Part shown: positions 44,895 through 56,375 of the stretch, one piece after another
Numbering within the stretch: the first letter of the stretch is position 1
Layout: every line of letters starts with the position of its first letter
Source: Piliocolobus tephrosceles
Taxonomy: Eukaryota > Chordata > Mammalia > Primates > Cercopithecidae
Assembly (NCBI RefSeq): GCF_002776525.5
Contig: NC_045436.1
Span: 5,929,918-5,993,917, forward strand
Reading direction: 5' to 3'
Length of the DNA: 64,000 bases
Position numbers and translations under genes: made by a program
Notes under the pieces: generated by a model
The model's input: only the letters and a program-made list of their open reading frames with translations
Told to the model about the DNA's origin: nothing
The model's database searches: none

Positions 44895-45690
44895 AAATGA
44901 GTGCCACTGGAATGGACACCCACAGCTGCACACCCACGTCCACAGCAACATCATAGCCAAAAGACGGAAACAGCTCAAGGGTCCGTCAACAGATGAACAG
45001 ATAAACAAAATGTTGTATACACATAAGATGGAGTATTTATTATTCATCCTTGAAAAGGAATGAAATTTTAATATGTGCTACAACATGAACGAAAGCCAGG
45101 TGCCACCAGTGGCTCAAATGTATAATCCCAGCACTTTGGGAGGCTGAGGCAGGGGGATCACTTGAGGCCAGGAGTTCGAGACCAGCCTGGCCAACATGGT
45201 GAAACCTTGTCTCTACCAAAAATACAAAAATTAGCCAGGCGTGGTGGTGGACACCTAGAATCCCAGCTACTCGGGAGGCTGAGGCAGGAACATCGCTTGA
45301 ACCCGGGAGGCAGAAGTTGCAGTGAGCCGAGATTGTGCCACTGCACTCCAGCCTGAATGACAGAGACAGAGACTCTATCTCAAAGGAAAACAAAAAAGAG
45401 CAAGGACTTTGAAAATAGTATGCTTAGTGAGGTAAGCCAGATACAGAAGGACAAATACTGTAAGATTCCACTTATAGGAAGAACCTAGAATAGGAAAGTC
45501 CACAGGCAGCAAGCAGAACAAAGGGTGGCAGGGGATGGGCGTTCTTATTTAATAGGTATAGACAGTGATGATGGTTACTCGACATTGTGAATGTATTTAA
45601 TGTTACTGAATTGTGCACTTGTGAATGATTTAAATGATCTATACTAAGGGTTATGTATATTTTACCACAATTAAAAATAAAGGGAATGGC
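44895..45690 (+). mobile_element. L1M LINE 3' end split by an Alu
   Basis: Left part 44895-45094: AGCCAAAAGACGGAAACAGC, CGTCAACAGATGAACAGATAA, GCTACAACATGAACGAA. Right part 45396-45690: GAGGTAAGCCAGATACAGAAGG, GATTCCACTTATAGGA, CATTGTGAATGTATTTAATG, TATATTTTACCACAATTAAA (fragments). It is one sense L1 3' end interrupted by the Alu at 45095. Confidence 0.9.
45095..45395 (+). mobile_element. Alu SINE (AluS-like), inside an L1
   Basis: Sense Alu with an extra ACC in the box region (GTGCCACCAGTGGCTC) and a tail AAAGGAAAACAAAAAAG. It splits the L1M 3' end. Confidence 0.95.
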
Positions 45691-45691
45691 C

Positions 45692-45930
45692 TGGGATGCT
45701 CTTCCCACTCCCCGAGAAAGCTCCAAGGATTCCCCCTTTCTGCTCCCAGAAGTCTTTCCTCCTGCTAATAATCTCAACAGCAGAGATGTCAGTCTATGTG
45801 TTTATCCCCACTCTTGTACAGTGCTACCTGGATGAGCCCTAAGAAGCAGGGACGTGCTCTGATGAATCCTGTATAAGCAGCACACAGCACAATACTGGCA
45901 TACAGTAGGTACTCAAAACACCGTTTTCCT
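45692..45930 (+). mobile_element. L2 LINE 3' remnant, sense
   Basis: A CTGGGATGCTCTTCCCACTCC, AAGTCTTTCCTCC, CAATACTGGCATACAGTAGGTACTCA order fits an L2 3' end, directly after the L1 tail. Confidence 0.6.
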
Positions 45931-46149
45931 GGAATTATTCTATAAAAGACAGAAAAGACAATCCATTCCAAGGTGTACCAAACCTGTTTAGTCGAATTAG
46001 AAGCAAATATTCCAGATGAATCTGGACACAATTCCAGTGTCCCTAAGTGAAGTTTTGTAGTTCCACTGAGCCACAGTGAGATTTCCAGAAAATATCAGAG
46101 TGTCTAATAGCATCCCCGCTTTTTCACCTTCATGAGGCTGTCACGAGAA

Positions 46150-46480
46150 GTCACTGACCCCGCCATGAAATGGGAGCTGGTGACTGTGAGGGACACTGCT
46201 GATGCTCACTAATACCAGGTCACCCCTTCCCAGGACATGGAAGACTACACTTCCCAGGTCCCTTCCCATTGTATGGGGCCATGTGATGGGGACAATGGCT
46301 GAAGCATCGAAAAGCTCCTGAGTCCCCTCAACATTGTTGACATTCATGGAAAGCAGAGTTGTGCCCTAAGATTGCAGCAGCCTGGACCACAGGCTTTGCA
46401 TGAAGAAGAAATGGGGCTTAACGTGTTAAGTCACGGAGATGTGACTTCAGCATAAAACAGCCTATGCTGCTAACGTAGTG
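46150..46480 (+). mobile_element. old interspersed repeat, family not named
   Basis: It contains GACTACACTTCCCAGGTCCC, GGGGCCATGTGATGG, then TGCAGCAGCCTGGACC and GCTTAACGTGTTAAGTCACGG. The layout is reminiscent of the repeat at 34225-34660 (transcribed-looking old element with CATGTGA near the start and CAGCAGCC in the middle), but the match is loose. Confidence 0.35.
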
Positions 46481-46649
46481 ACACTCCTTACATTTATTTT
46501 TAGTGGTCCTCAGGCCGCTGTTACTGCTGAGACCCGCTATACCACAACCAGATCCGTCAACTTGCAGGAGAGGATCTGCGGTGTAACCTCAGAGGATAAG
46601 CAATCCTCACAAGCTAGGAGAAGAAGAGTCCAAACAAAAAATACCAATG

Positions 46650-47090
46650 TCAATGACTCTCACAATGGGCAAAGGATTTGAACAGACATTTCTCCAAAGG
46701 CTATGATAAATAGCCAAAAAGCAAAAAAAAAAAGACGCTCAGCATCATTAGTCACCAGGAGATTGCAAATCAAAACTGCAGCGGGATACCATTTTCCACC
46801 CACTAGGATGGCTCAGATTAAAAAAAAAATGGCGGTAACAAGTGTTGGTGAGGATGTAGAGGAATCAGAACCCTTATGCAATGCTGGTGAGATTGTAAAA
46901 TGGTACAGCCATGTGAAAACAGCCTGGAAGTCCTTCAAAAGGTTAAACAAGGAGTTACCACATGACCCAGCAATTCCGCTCCTAGGTGTATACCCAAGAG
47001 AAATGAAAACATATGTCACACAAAGACTTGTATGGGAATGTCTGTAGCTGCATTACTCTTAATAGCCAAACACCAGAAACAAGTCAACCC
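46650..47090 (+). mobile_element. L1M LINE ORF2 3' fragment, sense
   Basis: GGGCAAAGGATTTGAACAGAC, CAGCATCATTAGTCACCAGG, GATACCATTTTCCACCCAC, AGTGTTGGTGAGGATGTAGA, CATGACCCAGCAATTCCGCT and CTAGGTGTATACCCAAGAG (fragments) is the ORF2 end of an L1. The 114-residue frame at 46703-47047 is a remnant in this element, not a working protein. Confidence 0.92.
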
Positions 47091-47266
47091 AGATCTTTCC
47101 CCTCACAGACCCCATAGGAGGTCTACAGGGAGGTGTGACTAGCTCTGCATTCCTGGAGTCACACAGTAGACTGGTGGCAGAGCCAATTCCAGTGTTCTTT
47201 CCATTACAAAAATTTGCCTCCAGTAACAACGTGAGGAACAGTAAGAGGAAGAGATTGAAAACAGGT

Positions 47267-47328
47267 GGACATTAATTAATTAACATATTTTAAACCTATG
47301 ACTGGACATTAATTAATTAATTAATTAA
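47267..47328 (+). repeat. duplicated GGACATTAATTAATTAA block
   Basis: GGACATTAATTAATTAA occurs twice, about 36 bp apart, with the second followed by more TTAA/ATTA units. This is a small local duplication plus (ATTA)n expansion. Confidence 0.85.
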
Positions 47329-47334
47329 GGTAAA

Positions 47335-47530
47335 ATCTATTGGTTGCCAGGCACTATGCTGAAGTTTTAGGACATTATTACCTTCTTTGCCTATTCTCAG
47401 ATGAAAAAGCTGAAGTTCAAAAAAAAAATAGGTAACTTGCCTGAGGGTCATGTAATTAAGAAGAAGAGCTGGAATTCAATCTCAATTATGCTCTGCTTCA
47501 AGACACCAGGTTTCCTCTCCATGACACTGT
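47335..47530 (-). mobile_element. MIR SINE, antisense
   Basis: CCAGGCACTATGCTGAAG, ATTCTCAGATGAAAAAGCTGAAG, GGTAACTTGCCTGAGGGTCATG and AGAGCTGGAATTCAATC (fragments) follow the MIR reverse complement. Confidence 0.8.
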
Positions 47531-47559
47531 ATTGCATCAAACTCTAAAGATCTTCTGCT

Positions 47560-47800
47560 CTGTGCATCCTTCCTATCCTCCCTAGCCTCAACATTGGAAG
47601 ATTCTTGGTTCATCCACGGGTTCCCCAGAGCACGTGGCCCACATCTCACTGCCTCGGTAACCCTGGATCACAAAGATTACCTGTCTCTTCCACCATAAAC
47701 TTGAAGCTTCTTGAGGTCGGAATCTCAGTTCCTAGCACAGTGCCTGACACAGAGTAAGTGCTAAGTATTGCTTGTTGAATGAATAAATGGAATGAACGAG
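47560..47800 (+). mobile_element. L2 LINE 3' end, sense
   Basis: AACTTGAAGCTTCTTGAGGTCGG, CAGTTCCTAGCACAGTGCCTGACAC and GTTGAATGAATAAATGG (fragments) is a standard L2 3' end. Confidence 0.75.
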
Positions 47801-48389
47801 TGCGTCACACTGAAATTCAAGGCAAGCAGCCAATGTTTAAGAGACTTTGTGTTCTCTTTGCCTAATATGACTATCATTGTAAGACCAAAAGAACATGGAA
47901 TACCCACAGATCTTCATGACTTCTGAGAGACAACTGGGAAATATAAAGAATTTACGGCCACCAGCCTTCCTTCCCTTACATAAATGCACAGAACCTGGGT
48001 GTTCCATGCCACTGACTCACACGAGCCAGGACGGCAGCCTGGGAGCCATTCCAAATCCGCACCTCTCCCACCTCCACTCTGCCTCCTGCTTGTGCAGACT
48101 GTAGGAAGCGTGTTAACCTCTCACAACAAAGATTGCTTGGTTGCCAGCAGATCCAGGCTGCTCTGGCTGGGAAAATAAGCCACAAACAAGGTAGTCACAG
48201 GTTGATCAACTGCCTAACAGGCTGTGTGGTGCAAAACTTCAGAGATCCAAAATGGTCTGTGTGAAGCATGGGGAGTATTCAGAAACCTATTAAGTCAAAA
48301 CACATTGATTACTACAATATTTTGGGACCACGCCAGGCTGTGACAGAGAAACAAAAGGAAGATCAGTGAACACTTTACTGCTGATGGAA
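47801..48389. other. unique sequence, no gene seen
   Basis: Short overlapping frames of 64 to 69 residues on both strands near 47895-48185 are unrecognised. Confidence 0.4.
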
Positions 48390-48530
48390 TGCTCCTCTCC
48401 TGGGAAGCAAGTAACACTGCTGTAGCCATTCTACAGATGGAGAAGCTGAGGCTTGAAGAGATCCAGTGGCTTGCCAGAAGAGGCTGGTTCTAAGAAGGAG
48501 AAATACACTCATGCCTGGATCTTGTGACAC
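48390..48530 (-). mobile_element. MIR SINE, antisense
   Basis: CCATTCTACAGATGGAGAAGC, TGAGGCTTGAAGAGATCCAG and TGGCTTGCCAGAAGAGG are MIR reverse-complement landmarks. Confidence 0.75.
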
Positions 48531-48582
48531 CTTCTCACATTCTTTCTACCTGCTTTGGTGAAACTCTGCTATGCTTGGAATG

Positions 48583-48609
48583 AAAAAAAAAAAAAAAAAA
48601 AAAAAAAAA
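48583..48609 (+). repeat. 27-base poly(A) run
   Basis: A pure A run not attached to any Alu I can see. It could be the tail of a severely truncated retrotransposon copy. Confidence 0.9.
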
Positions 48610-49441
48610 CTCCTGCAGAAATATAAAAACCTGTATCATTATCATCAGCCCTGATTCCACCTTGCCAATGCTATTTCTCTGTAGCAAGCACTTGAAACCA
48701 TTTCTTCTGACATACTACTGTTTGTATTTGGATTTCTTCAGAATGTTTCCTCTCTAACCTGAAGGTCTCAAAGGGTGGGATAGAGAGAAGAGATTAAGGA
48801 ATGCTTGATCTTTTATGCGGGAAAATATCCAGGCTATGAGCTTACCTGGGGAAACAAGTTTTTAAGAGTAATTCAAAAACCCCCACCAGTTTCATCATTA
48901 CCAAGCAGAGTTAGACATTCTTTGATGATGCTAGACCTGAGCACTCTGCTAAGTAACCACGAAAGGAATCCTGACAGGTCACACCATAATCATGGGGCAG
49001 GTTGCAAAGCACAAAAGCTCCTACAAAACCAGAAAGAGTCTGGACTTGACTTCTTGCAAGTGGTTATTAGGTAATAAAAAAAGAACTGTCGCTGAATTTA
49101 GAAAGACGATCAAAGTTCAAACTTACGGAACCATGTCCATTTCACAGGGGAAATTTCAGGTAGACTATTGCCAAGGATAATCCATATTTGATAACAAATT
49201 AGCAAAATATTCTTAATAGCTAACTAATATTCCCAGTGGAGACTGAAAAACATCAGCATGCTGTAACAGGTTTTGATGGAACCTGTAGTGTTTGGTCTGC
49301 AGAGGTGAAGTTAAAAGGAGACATCACTGTTCCTTAAATATATATGAAGGGATTGTGTATAAAGTCAACCTCATCTTCATTTTAATTGAGCAGAGAGTCA
49401 GAGGAAAAGCCTAACAACAGTAAGAGTAAGAGCCAGTTATA
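48610..49441. other. unique sequence, no gene seen
   Basis: No repeat recognised. An 89-residue frame on + at 48805-49074 has no recognisable family. Confidence 0.45.
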
Positions 49442-49739
49442 GGCCAGGTGTAGTGGCTCACGCCCTCCCAGCACTTTGGTAGGCAGAGGCGGGCAGATCA
49501 CTTGAGGTCAGGAGTTCGAGACCAGCCTGGCCAACATGGTAAAACCCTGTCTCTACTAAAAATACAAATATTAGCCGGGCGAGGTGGCAGGCTCCTGTAT
49601 TCCCAGCTACTTGGGAGGCTGAGGCAGGAGAATTGCTTGAACCCAGGAGGCAGAGGTTGCAGTGAGCCCAGATCATGCCACTGCACTCCAGCCTAGGTGA
49701 CAAGAGCAAGACTCCGTTTCAAAAAAAAAAAAAAAAAAA
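49442..49739 (+). mobile_element. Alu SINE (AluS-like)
   Basis: Sense Alu missing a few bases around CACGCCCTCCCAGC. AAGAGCCAGTTATAGG before and AAGAATCAGTTATAGG after give an imperfect target duplication of about 14 bp. Confidence 0.96.
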
Positions 49740-49933
49740 GAATCAGTTATAGGCTACTAAGAAACTGCAGAATCTAGCTTTCCAGAGTTTTAAAAACTGG
49801 ATGAAGTATTATATTCCTTAGATAATTTCAATAGTATTCTCTAACAGTGATAAGCATATAACTAGGTGCCAAAATGGGGTTAGTAATGTTTAGTCACTGC
49901 TTTCAGAAACACATAGAAATGAATGAGCTCCAG

Positions 49934-50252
49934 GGCCGGGTGTGGTGGCTCCTGCCTGTAATCCCAGCACTTTGGGAGGCCACAGTGGGTGGATCACCTG
50001 AGATCAGGAGTTCGAGACCACCCTGGCCAACATGTTGAAGCCCTGTCTCTACCAAAAATACAAAAATTAGCTGGGCATGGTGGTGGGCATCTGTAATCCC
50101 AGCTACTCAGGAGGCTGAGGCAGGAGAATCACTTGAACCTAGGAGGCGGAGGTTGTGGTGAGCCAAGATCACTCCATTGCACTCCAGCCCAGGTGACAAG
50201 AGTGAAACTCCATCTCAAAAATGAATAAAAAAATTAGAAAAGAAGAAGAAGA
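49934..50252 (+). mobile_element. Alu SINE (AluS-like)
   Basis: Full-length sense copy with a tail drifting to AGAAAAGAAGAAGAAG. AAATGAATGAGCTCCAG before and AAATGAATGAACTGCAG after give a 17-bp target duplication with two changes. Confidence 0.97.
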
Positions 50253-50439
50253 AATGAATGAACTGCAGAATTCACCAGAGGAAGCTTCAGGGAGGGGGTG
50301 AGGAGGGGACTAAAGGCTGGAAACAGGAAAAATTGGGGCAGAGCTGTCCCAGGAGAGAAAAGAGGAAGCACAAGGCCTCCGAAATGAGACCAGGGTGTGT
50401 TTAGAGCCACCCAGACAGAAACTAACGCAGACAAGCTTA

Positions 50440-50580
50440 ACAAAATTTATTTATCTATGTATTTACTTTTAGTGTTTTTTTGTCTATATCCATGGGGTAC
50501 AAGTGCAGTTTTGCTACCTGATCTATTGCATGGTGAAGTCAGGGCCCTCAGCGCATCCATCACTGACAAAATTTACTTTT
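50440..50580 (-). mobile_element. short L1 3' fragment, antisense
   Basis: TATATCCATGGGGTACAAGTGC, ATTGCATGGTGAAGTCAGGGC and CATCCATCACTGAC resemble the antisense 3' region of a primate L1. ACAAAATTTA(T/C)TT on both sides suggests a target duplication around a short 5'-truncated copy. Confidence 0.55.
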
Positions 50581-53500
50581 AAGAATTATATAGCACAGCA
50601 GATTTTTTATAAACTAGAAGTTGATTAATTAGTTACTGTACCACAAAATTCCAATACCTAGCAAAATATTTCTAGACCATCCTTTTCCCCATTATTTAAG
50701 TCTGATATTCACCCAAAAAAAAAAAAAAAATGTACATAGTTCTAAACTTTCCATCAGGGTTTCCTAATGTTCATGGTCCACATAATTATTTGTGTTTTCT
50801 GGTGCTGCCTAACCATCTGTTTCCTGATTGGAGTTGCCATTTGGCAATGTCTATAACATAGGATTCCAAGTTCCAGGCAAAATTGGGGGCAGAAATGAGG
50901 AAAGCCAAAAGAGCCCAACTTCTTTCCTGCCACAATTTTCCTTACATGTGTGCAATTTCTGTGGGTGTGTTTCGTACAGGACAACCTTTTTAACCTACTG
51001 TATCCTGCCTTTCAAATCGTCTTCTCTCCTGTAGACCTTTAGCAATAAACAACTCTCGCTGAAATCTTCCATCCCCCACCGCCCCCCTCACCCCTCCACA
51101 CCCACCAGGAAGGAGAAAAGCCAACACCCTCCAAGGCAGCTGCTCAGGCCCAGAGTCCAGCCCCATGTAGTGCTTGGCCGAACCCAGAATCCCAGGATTC
51201 TCCTACGGCCAGCCTAGGAAGGATCTAAACACCAAAGGGTGCAACTTTGAAACTGAAAACTGTTCAACCATATACAGCTAGCCAAAAAAAAAAAAAAAAA
51301 AAAAAAAAAATCCTCAAAACGCAGACATGCCTGTTACAACCTCTGAAAACGTTTCGCACAGCATCCTTACCCGGTCGTCCCCTCTTGGTGTGGATCAGGT
51401 GACCCTGAGACCGGAACAAACATCCTATTGTTGGAGGAGGGCCCTTGATGACTGTTTTTCAGGTGAGAGTAAAGTTCATGACTAATTTCTTTTCAATGAG
51501 CCATTGGCCTATGATGAAAGATCCGTTTTCCACCTCAAGCTAATTTCAACCAACAGATATACCCTATATCACCCTCAAATATACCCTCAGCTAACCCCCA
51601 CACAAGGAGCGGCTACCAGCCAGGCCAGACCAGCCTTGTGCAGATCAAAAGGGCAGGGTCAATGGTAGAGCCAGTCTGGGGTCATGGCCAAGGTCAAAGG
51701 ATAAGAACCCTCAAAACCATCTCTCCCAGTCCTGGCACAGAGGACGTCACTGGACACCCTCCTTCACCCCACAGAAGGACACAGCTGTAGCTGCATTTTA
51801 TCACCCCGTAGAATTCAGAAAACAAGAAAACACCCATAGTAGCAATCTCTCAGTGCAGCTAGAATGTAATTCAGTCAACTGAGAGTTTAAAAACCCCATG
51901 TGCTTGCATTTGGCCAATGAGGGGGAATTCTTTTAATTATAGTTACAACACTATGTTACTCTTAGCCCAATTTTCTACTGTGTGCAAGGAAAGTAGGTTA
52001 GCAGAAAAGCAAATAACAATGCACCAGGTGACCCTAAATACCTTGTTAGTGGAGAAAGTGAGATTAGTTCTGCTCAGACACCGGAAATAGCCCCACCTCC
52101 CTGAGACACTGTGCTCAGGGCCATGTAAAAATCCGTTGACAGCCCAGAAATAGTCACAATCAGCATAACTTCAGCAATAATGCAGTAAAGATCTAAAGGA
52201 TGCACCAATTCTACCCTATCACTCATACCCGCAAGAAGAGGGAGCAGGCCCAATAATGGCCATCTTCAGCATTCCACGAGGAAACGTCTCTGAAACACCC
52301 AGCACACATAGCCGATGCTCAGTAAGTGTTCACTTTTCTTCATGTCTCTTTGGGAGTATAAGTTCCTTGGCCAGGAGAGGAGAATTATTCTGTTTCATTT
52401 CCAACACAAAACAGAAGATCTAATTATAAAGTTCATTACAATCAGGATCCGTTAGGTGCATTTGGTTGCAAGTAACAGAAACCTCAAGTCAAGCTGGCTT
52501 AAAACTACAGAGAACAATGTATTGACTCCTCTGTTTGTGAACTCCTAAGGTGGGGCGGGAATTGAAGGCCCTGGCCCATGGCTAAGCCAATGTGACCGAG
52601 GGCTGATTTCCATAAGAAATTTAAAGTGTACTGTGTTACCTAAACTGGTGACTTACAGTTTAATACAAAGACATAAGAGAGACGTGTAGCCAAATGCAAA
52701 GAGAATGAGGGGCATTAAATCATCTTGCGCACCTAAGTTTTCTAGTTATGTGTAACAGTACCGTAGATTCAGGAGGCTGGAAAGGCCTGCAAGTGTGACA
52801 AAGACAATCAAATGACAATGGATTAGAAGTTTCAACAAAAAGGGAAAGGAAATGGCTTTTTCCACATTCTCTCTTATGTTCTTTATGCTACTACTGCAAC
52901 TCACAATCCCACCACAGTCTTAAAGAATGTTGAATGTAAAGATGAATGTTTTTAATTTTTCAAAAATAAGAATGTGTATGTTTCTAAGCATAGTAGATTA
53001 ACTAAATGCCTCACAAAAAATCTTGTAGCTTCATTGTTCAGTTTCAAAAATAACTTACAATGAGCATTAAAAATAATTCAGATATAAGTCAAATATAATT
53101 TCTCTCATCAAAGAAAAAGATGATAGATGTTTAAAAACAGAAGACTACTTTCTTTGGATAGGAAAAGAGCAAAAGTTTATTTCTAAATTCTCTTGTTTCT
53201 TAACGCTAATTGGCAAAATATCTGCAGAGAAAATTAGTCAACTTTATAAATGCTGCCATAAAACAGCTGAAATCAGCAAACTGCTAATCTGCTGGTTGGC
53301 ACCAAAGCCAAACTGCTTTCCTTCTTCTGCCTGTTACAACTTAAATCTACCTGACAAAAGGCATGTGTCTGCAGCAGCAGGACTGGTGTCTGTGGTAGAG
53401 TTTTTGCAAGACACCCATGATTCCCTGTCTAGTTTTAAAGTGTGATCTTGGTTAAATACAGAAAAAAAACTCCATCAGGCTCACAGTAAATCACAATACT

Positions 53501-54394
53501 CTACTTTCAATTTGGCAAGGTTCCCCCCAAACAAAATGATGAATAATTTCAAAGCAAACAGACATATTTCACAGAAGTTCATTTTTCCAGTTCTCTGAAT
53601 GTTGGCTCGTTTGTCAAGATATTTTCAGTACCAAGAGCCAGCCTGAATAATAAAAGCACATACCTAAAAACTTAAATCTGTCGCCTCTGGGATTACGCCC
53701 TAAAAGCATGGATTTACCCCACCGCATTCATTTACTTGACTCAAACACACTGTCATCACTCAATACACCTCCCCAAGTCTCTGACCTTTTTTAACAAAGG
53801 GGTGAAAAGTCAACATAACAACTGCTAAGAAAAATCAAGTGGAAGGGTAGAGACGAAGAATGAAATGCAGGAAATAGACATGTTGGACTGAATATGACTG
53901 AAGAATCTAAACACATACCCCAAGCCACACCCATCCTCTTTTCCTGGGGCTGTTTCTTCCTCCCACCTTCTCCAGCCCTGTCAAGACTCTACCATTGTGT
54001 CACTCACCCAAACTTATGACTTCAGAGGCAAAATGCACCAACGCCCTCTGCCAGTTTCTGAGTCTACCCAGTCATCACAGCCAGCTGGCATTTCCTTGGA
54101 AATCTCTTTCTTCAGCCTCAGAACGTGCCTTGCAAAACGTGGGCACAATAAACATGTGCTGAATAAAGTGCAACAAGTACACAACATTTTCAGGTACTTT
54201 GCTTTAAGAATTCATTCTCAAGCATAGGCTGTCTTTTGTTGGGATCCCAATTTGAGCAAATGAACTGCAAAAAAATGTTTATGCAAACATCAGAGAAATT
54301 TAAACACAAACAGGATAGCTGGTATTAAGGATTACCAATAATACATTTTTAAGTCTGACAATGGCATTAAGGTTACATACTGAGGGAATAAACT
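50581..54394. other. 3.8 kb Alu-free stretch
   Basis: The longest Alu-free interval in the window. It holds poly(A) runs at about 50716-50730 and 51284-51310, a C-rich run near 51072-51105, a vague old repeat near 52440-52560 (AAGTAACAGAAACCTC, AAGCTGGCTTAAAA), and a block at 53150-53345 with CAGCTG and paired NFI half sites. No open frame over 80 residues and no supported exon. Confidence 0.5.
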
Positions 54395-54573
54395 TTGTTT
54401 GTTTGGGGGTTTTTTTGGTTTTGTTTTGTTTTTGGCAGGATTTCATTCTGTCAGCCAGGCTGGAGTACAGTGGTGTGCATAGCTCACTGCAGCTTTGAAC
54501 TGGGTTCAAGCAATCCTCCTGCCTCAGCCTCTCGAGCAGCTGGGACTACAGACACATGACACTACTCCTGGCC
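54395..54573 (-). mobile_element. partial Alu or free right monomer, antisense
   Basis: A GT-rich tail (TTGTTTGGGGGTTTTTTTGG), then one arm ending AGCTGGGACTACAGACACATGACACTACTCCTGGCC. That is the right-arm end, with no left arm. FRAM-like or 5'-truncated. Confidence 0.8.
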
Positions 54574-54800
54574 CTCTTTTTGAAATATATTTACAAAATA
54601 TCTACAAGTTCATTGTAAATACAATTGCTAATGTGTTGTATTTACAATGGTGTGGTGTCAGATTTGTTTCAAAATAACCCAAAATGAAGACAGAGGTGGC
54701 AGCACCAATGAAACAAGACGGGCCATGTGTTGATTACCATTAAAGCTGAGTAAGGAGGAACTCATTCTGTCATGCCCTCCAATTCTTTGTTTTTTGAATT

Positions 54801-55095
54801 TTTTCTTTTTTTTTTTTTTAGAGATAGGGTCTCATTATGTCACCCAGCCTGGAGTGCAGTGGTATGATCCCAGCTCACCGCAGCTTCAAACTCCTGGGTT
54901 CAAGCAATCCTCGCGCCTCAACCTCTCTAGTAGACTACAGGTGCGTGTCACCACACGTGGCTGATTTTCTCATTTTTTGTAGACTAGGGTCTTGCTATGT
55001 TGCCCAGGCTAGTCTTGAACTCCTGGCTCAAGTGATGCTCCCTCCTTGGCCTCCCAAAGAGCTAGGATTACAGATGTGAGCCACCGCACCCACAC
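54801..55095 (-). mobile_element. old AluJ-like SINE, antisense
   Basis: A dimer with many changes and short deletions (CTCTAGTAGACTACAGG). It has the J-type GAGATAGGGTCTCATTATGT and ends GCCACCGCACCCACAC. Confidence 0.92.
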
Positions 55096-55164
55096 TATTC
55101 CATTTATATAAATGACGGACATTTTTCATAACAATAAAATAGGGGTTATTTTTATTTCAGTGCT

Positions 55165-55380
55165 ATAAGAATACAGTGGTTGCAGCCCAGACTTTCTGAG
55201 TTCAAATACTAACTACACTACATAGCAGCTAGGTGACCTTGGGCACCTAACCACTCTGTGCCTCAGTTTCCTCAGATGGTGTTAACAACAGACCCAACCT
55301 CAAAGCTCTGTTGAGAAGATTAAATAAGTCATGTCATATGTAATGCCTAGCATATTGTAAATACTTATAAATTTGCCATG
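55165..55380 (+). mobile_element. MIR SINE, sense, well preserved
   Basis: ATACAGTGGTTGCAGCCCAGAC, AGCTAGGTGACCTTGGGCAC, CTCTGTGCCTCAGTTTCCTC, GAAGATTAAATAAGTCATG, ATGCCTAGCATATTG (fragments) covers nearly the whole MIR. Confidence 0.9.
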
Positions 55381-55559
55381 ACTATTATTACTACTACCAC
55401 TACTACTATCACCGCCTTTTGCATTATGATTACCTGTTGAGCAGCAAGCTCAATGCTGAGATCAGAGAGGAACATAAAACACAGCCTTTCTCTTTCGAGG
55501 GTCTTTGGTCCAGCTGGGGATTCCAGACACACGGAAAAGAAAGAGAAATAGCATTTGTC

Positions 55560-55740
55560 CAAACACATTCTATGTAGTGGGCACTGTGTATTCTCTCACT
55601 TAAGCCTCCCCAAACCCTGCGGGACGGACCCTACAGTCGGGAAAACTGAAGTTGAGGGCGATGATGTGACCTGCCAGGGCCACATTGCTAGCAGGCAGCC
55701 GTCCCAGGGCTGTGTGATGCCAAGCTCTTGCTCTTTCGAC
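55560..55740 (-). mobile_element. MIR SINE, antisense
   Basis: TGTAGTGGGCACTGTG, CTCACTTAAGCCTCCCCAAAC, GGAAAACTGAAGTTGAGG and TGACCTGCCAGGGCCACATTGC (fragments) give the antisense MIR order. It pairs with the sense MIR 180 bp upstream. Confidence 0.75.
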
Positions 55741-55896
55741 AAGCTAATGGCTCTTATTTGAAAGAAGTGAAGTGGTGTAGAGAATACAGGCCATGGAAAT
55801 GGAAAGCAGAGAGGTTACCACTTACTCAGCAGGGGGGTCAGAGTAGCAGGTGACACAGGGAAGATGAACTGTGCCTCGAAGGCCAGTGATGGGGAC

Positions 55897-56056
55897 AGGG
55901 AGTCGCTGGAACCAGAGGCTGCCTGGGTATCCCCTGAGACAGATGAGCAAGCCACTCTCAGGGGAACAGGTTCGCTAGGGAGTCGCTGGAACCAGAGGCT
56001 GCCTGGGTATCCCCTGAGACAGACGAGCAAGCCACTCTCAGGGGAACAGGTTCGCT
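55897..56056 (+). repeat. 80-bp perfect-period tandem duplication
   Basis: 55897-55976 and 55977-56056 are adjacent copies of one 80-bp unit beginning AGGGAGTCGCTGG and ending AACAGGTTCGCT. I find a single difference (AGATGAGC versus AGACGAGC). The source is single-copy DNA, not a known repeat. Minus-strand frames over it (153 residues at 55815-56276) contain a duplicated peptide read in two frames and are not recognised. Confidence 0.98.
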
Positions 56057-56184
56057 GATGAGGACAGTGAGGAGCAAGGCTCAGGGAAATCACGGAGGGG
56101 TCAGGACTACCAGTGGCGATGAGAACAGAAAGAAGTGCCCCAACAGACAGGAAAAAAAGACCAACACCGGATGGAACTTGGCAG

Positions 56185-56375
56185 CTGAGTCTTGTTTTCT
56201 CAAACGTGGTCCTCGAATCTGCACTGGAATCATCTGGGGAGCAAAATGAAAGTGAAATGCAGGTTCCCAGCCCCACTCCTGGTCTGCTGAGCTGGAGTCC
56301 CTCGGAGTGGGGCCCAGGAGTCTGTGTTTTAACATGTTCCCCTGATGAGTCTGTTGTGCACTAAAAACTGAGAAC
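56185..56375 (+). mobile_element. MER20-like hAT-Charlie element
   Basis: TTTTCTCAAACGTGGTCCTC, GGAATCATCTGGGGAGC, TGCAGGTTCCCAGCCCCACTC, GAGTGGGGCCCAGGAGTCTG, TGTTTTAACATGTTCCCC and a terminal ACTGAGAACTTCTAG (fragments) match a nearly complete MER20. Confidence 0.8.

Noticed and set aside
46703..47047. 114-residue frame
   Set aside because: It falls in the L1 ORF2 3' fragment and is a fossil piece, not a gene.
55815..56276. 153-residue minus-strand frame
   Set aside because: Its length comes from the 80-bp tandem duplication and GC-rich composition. No known family.
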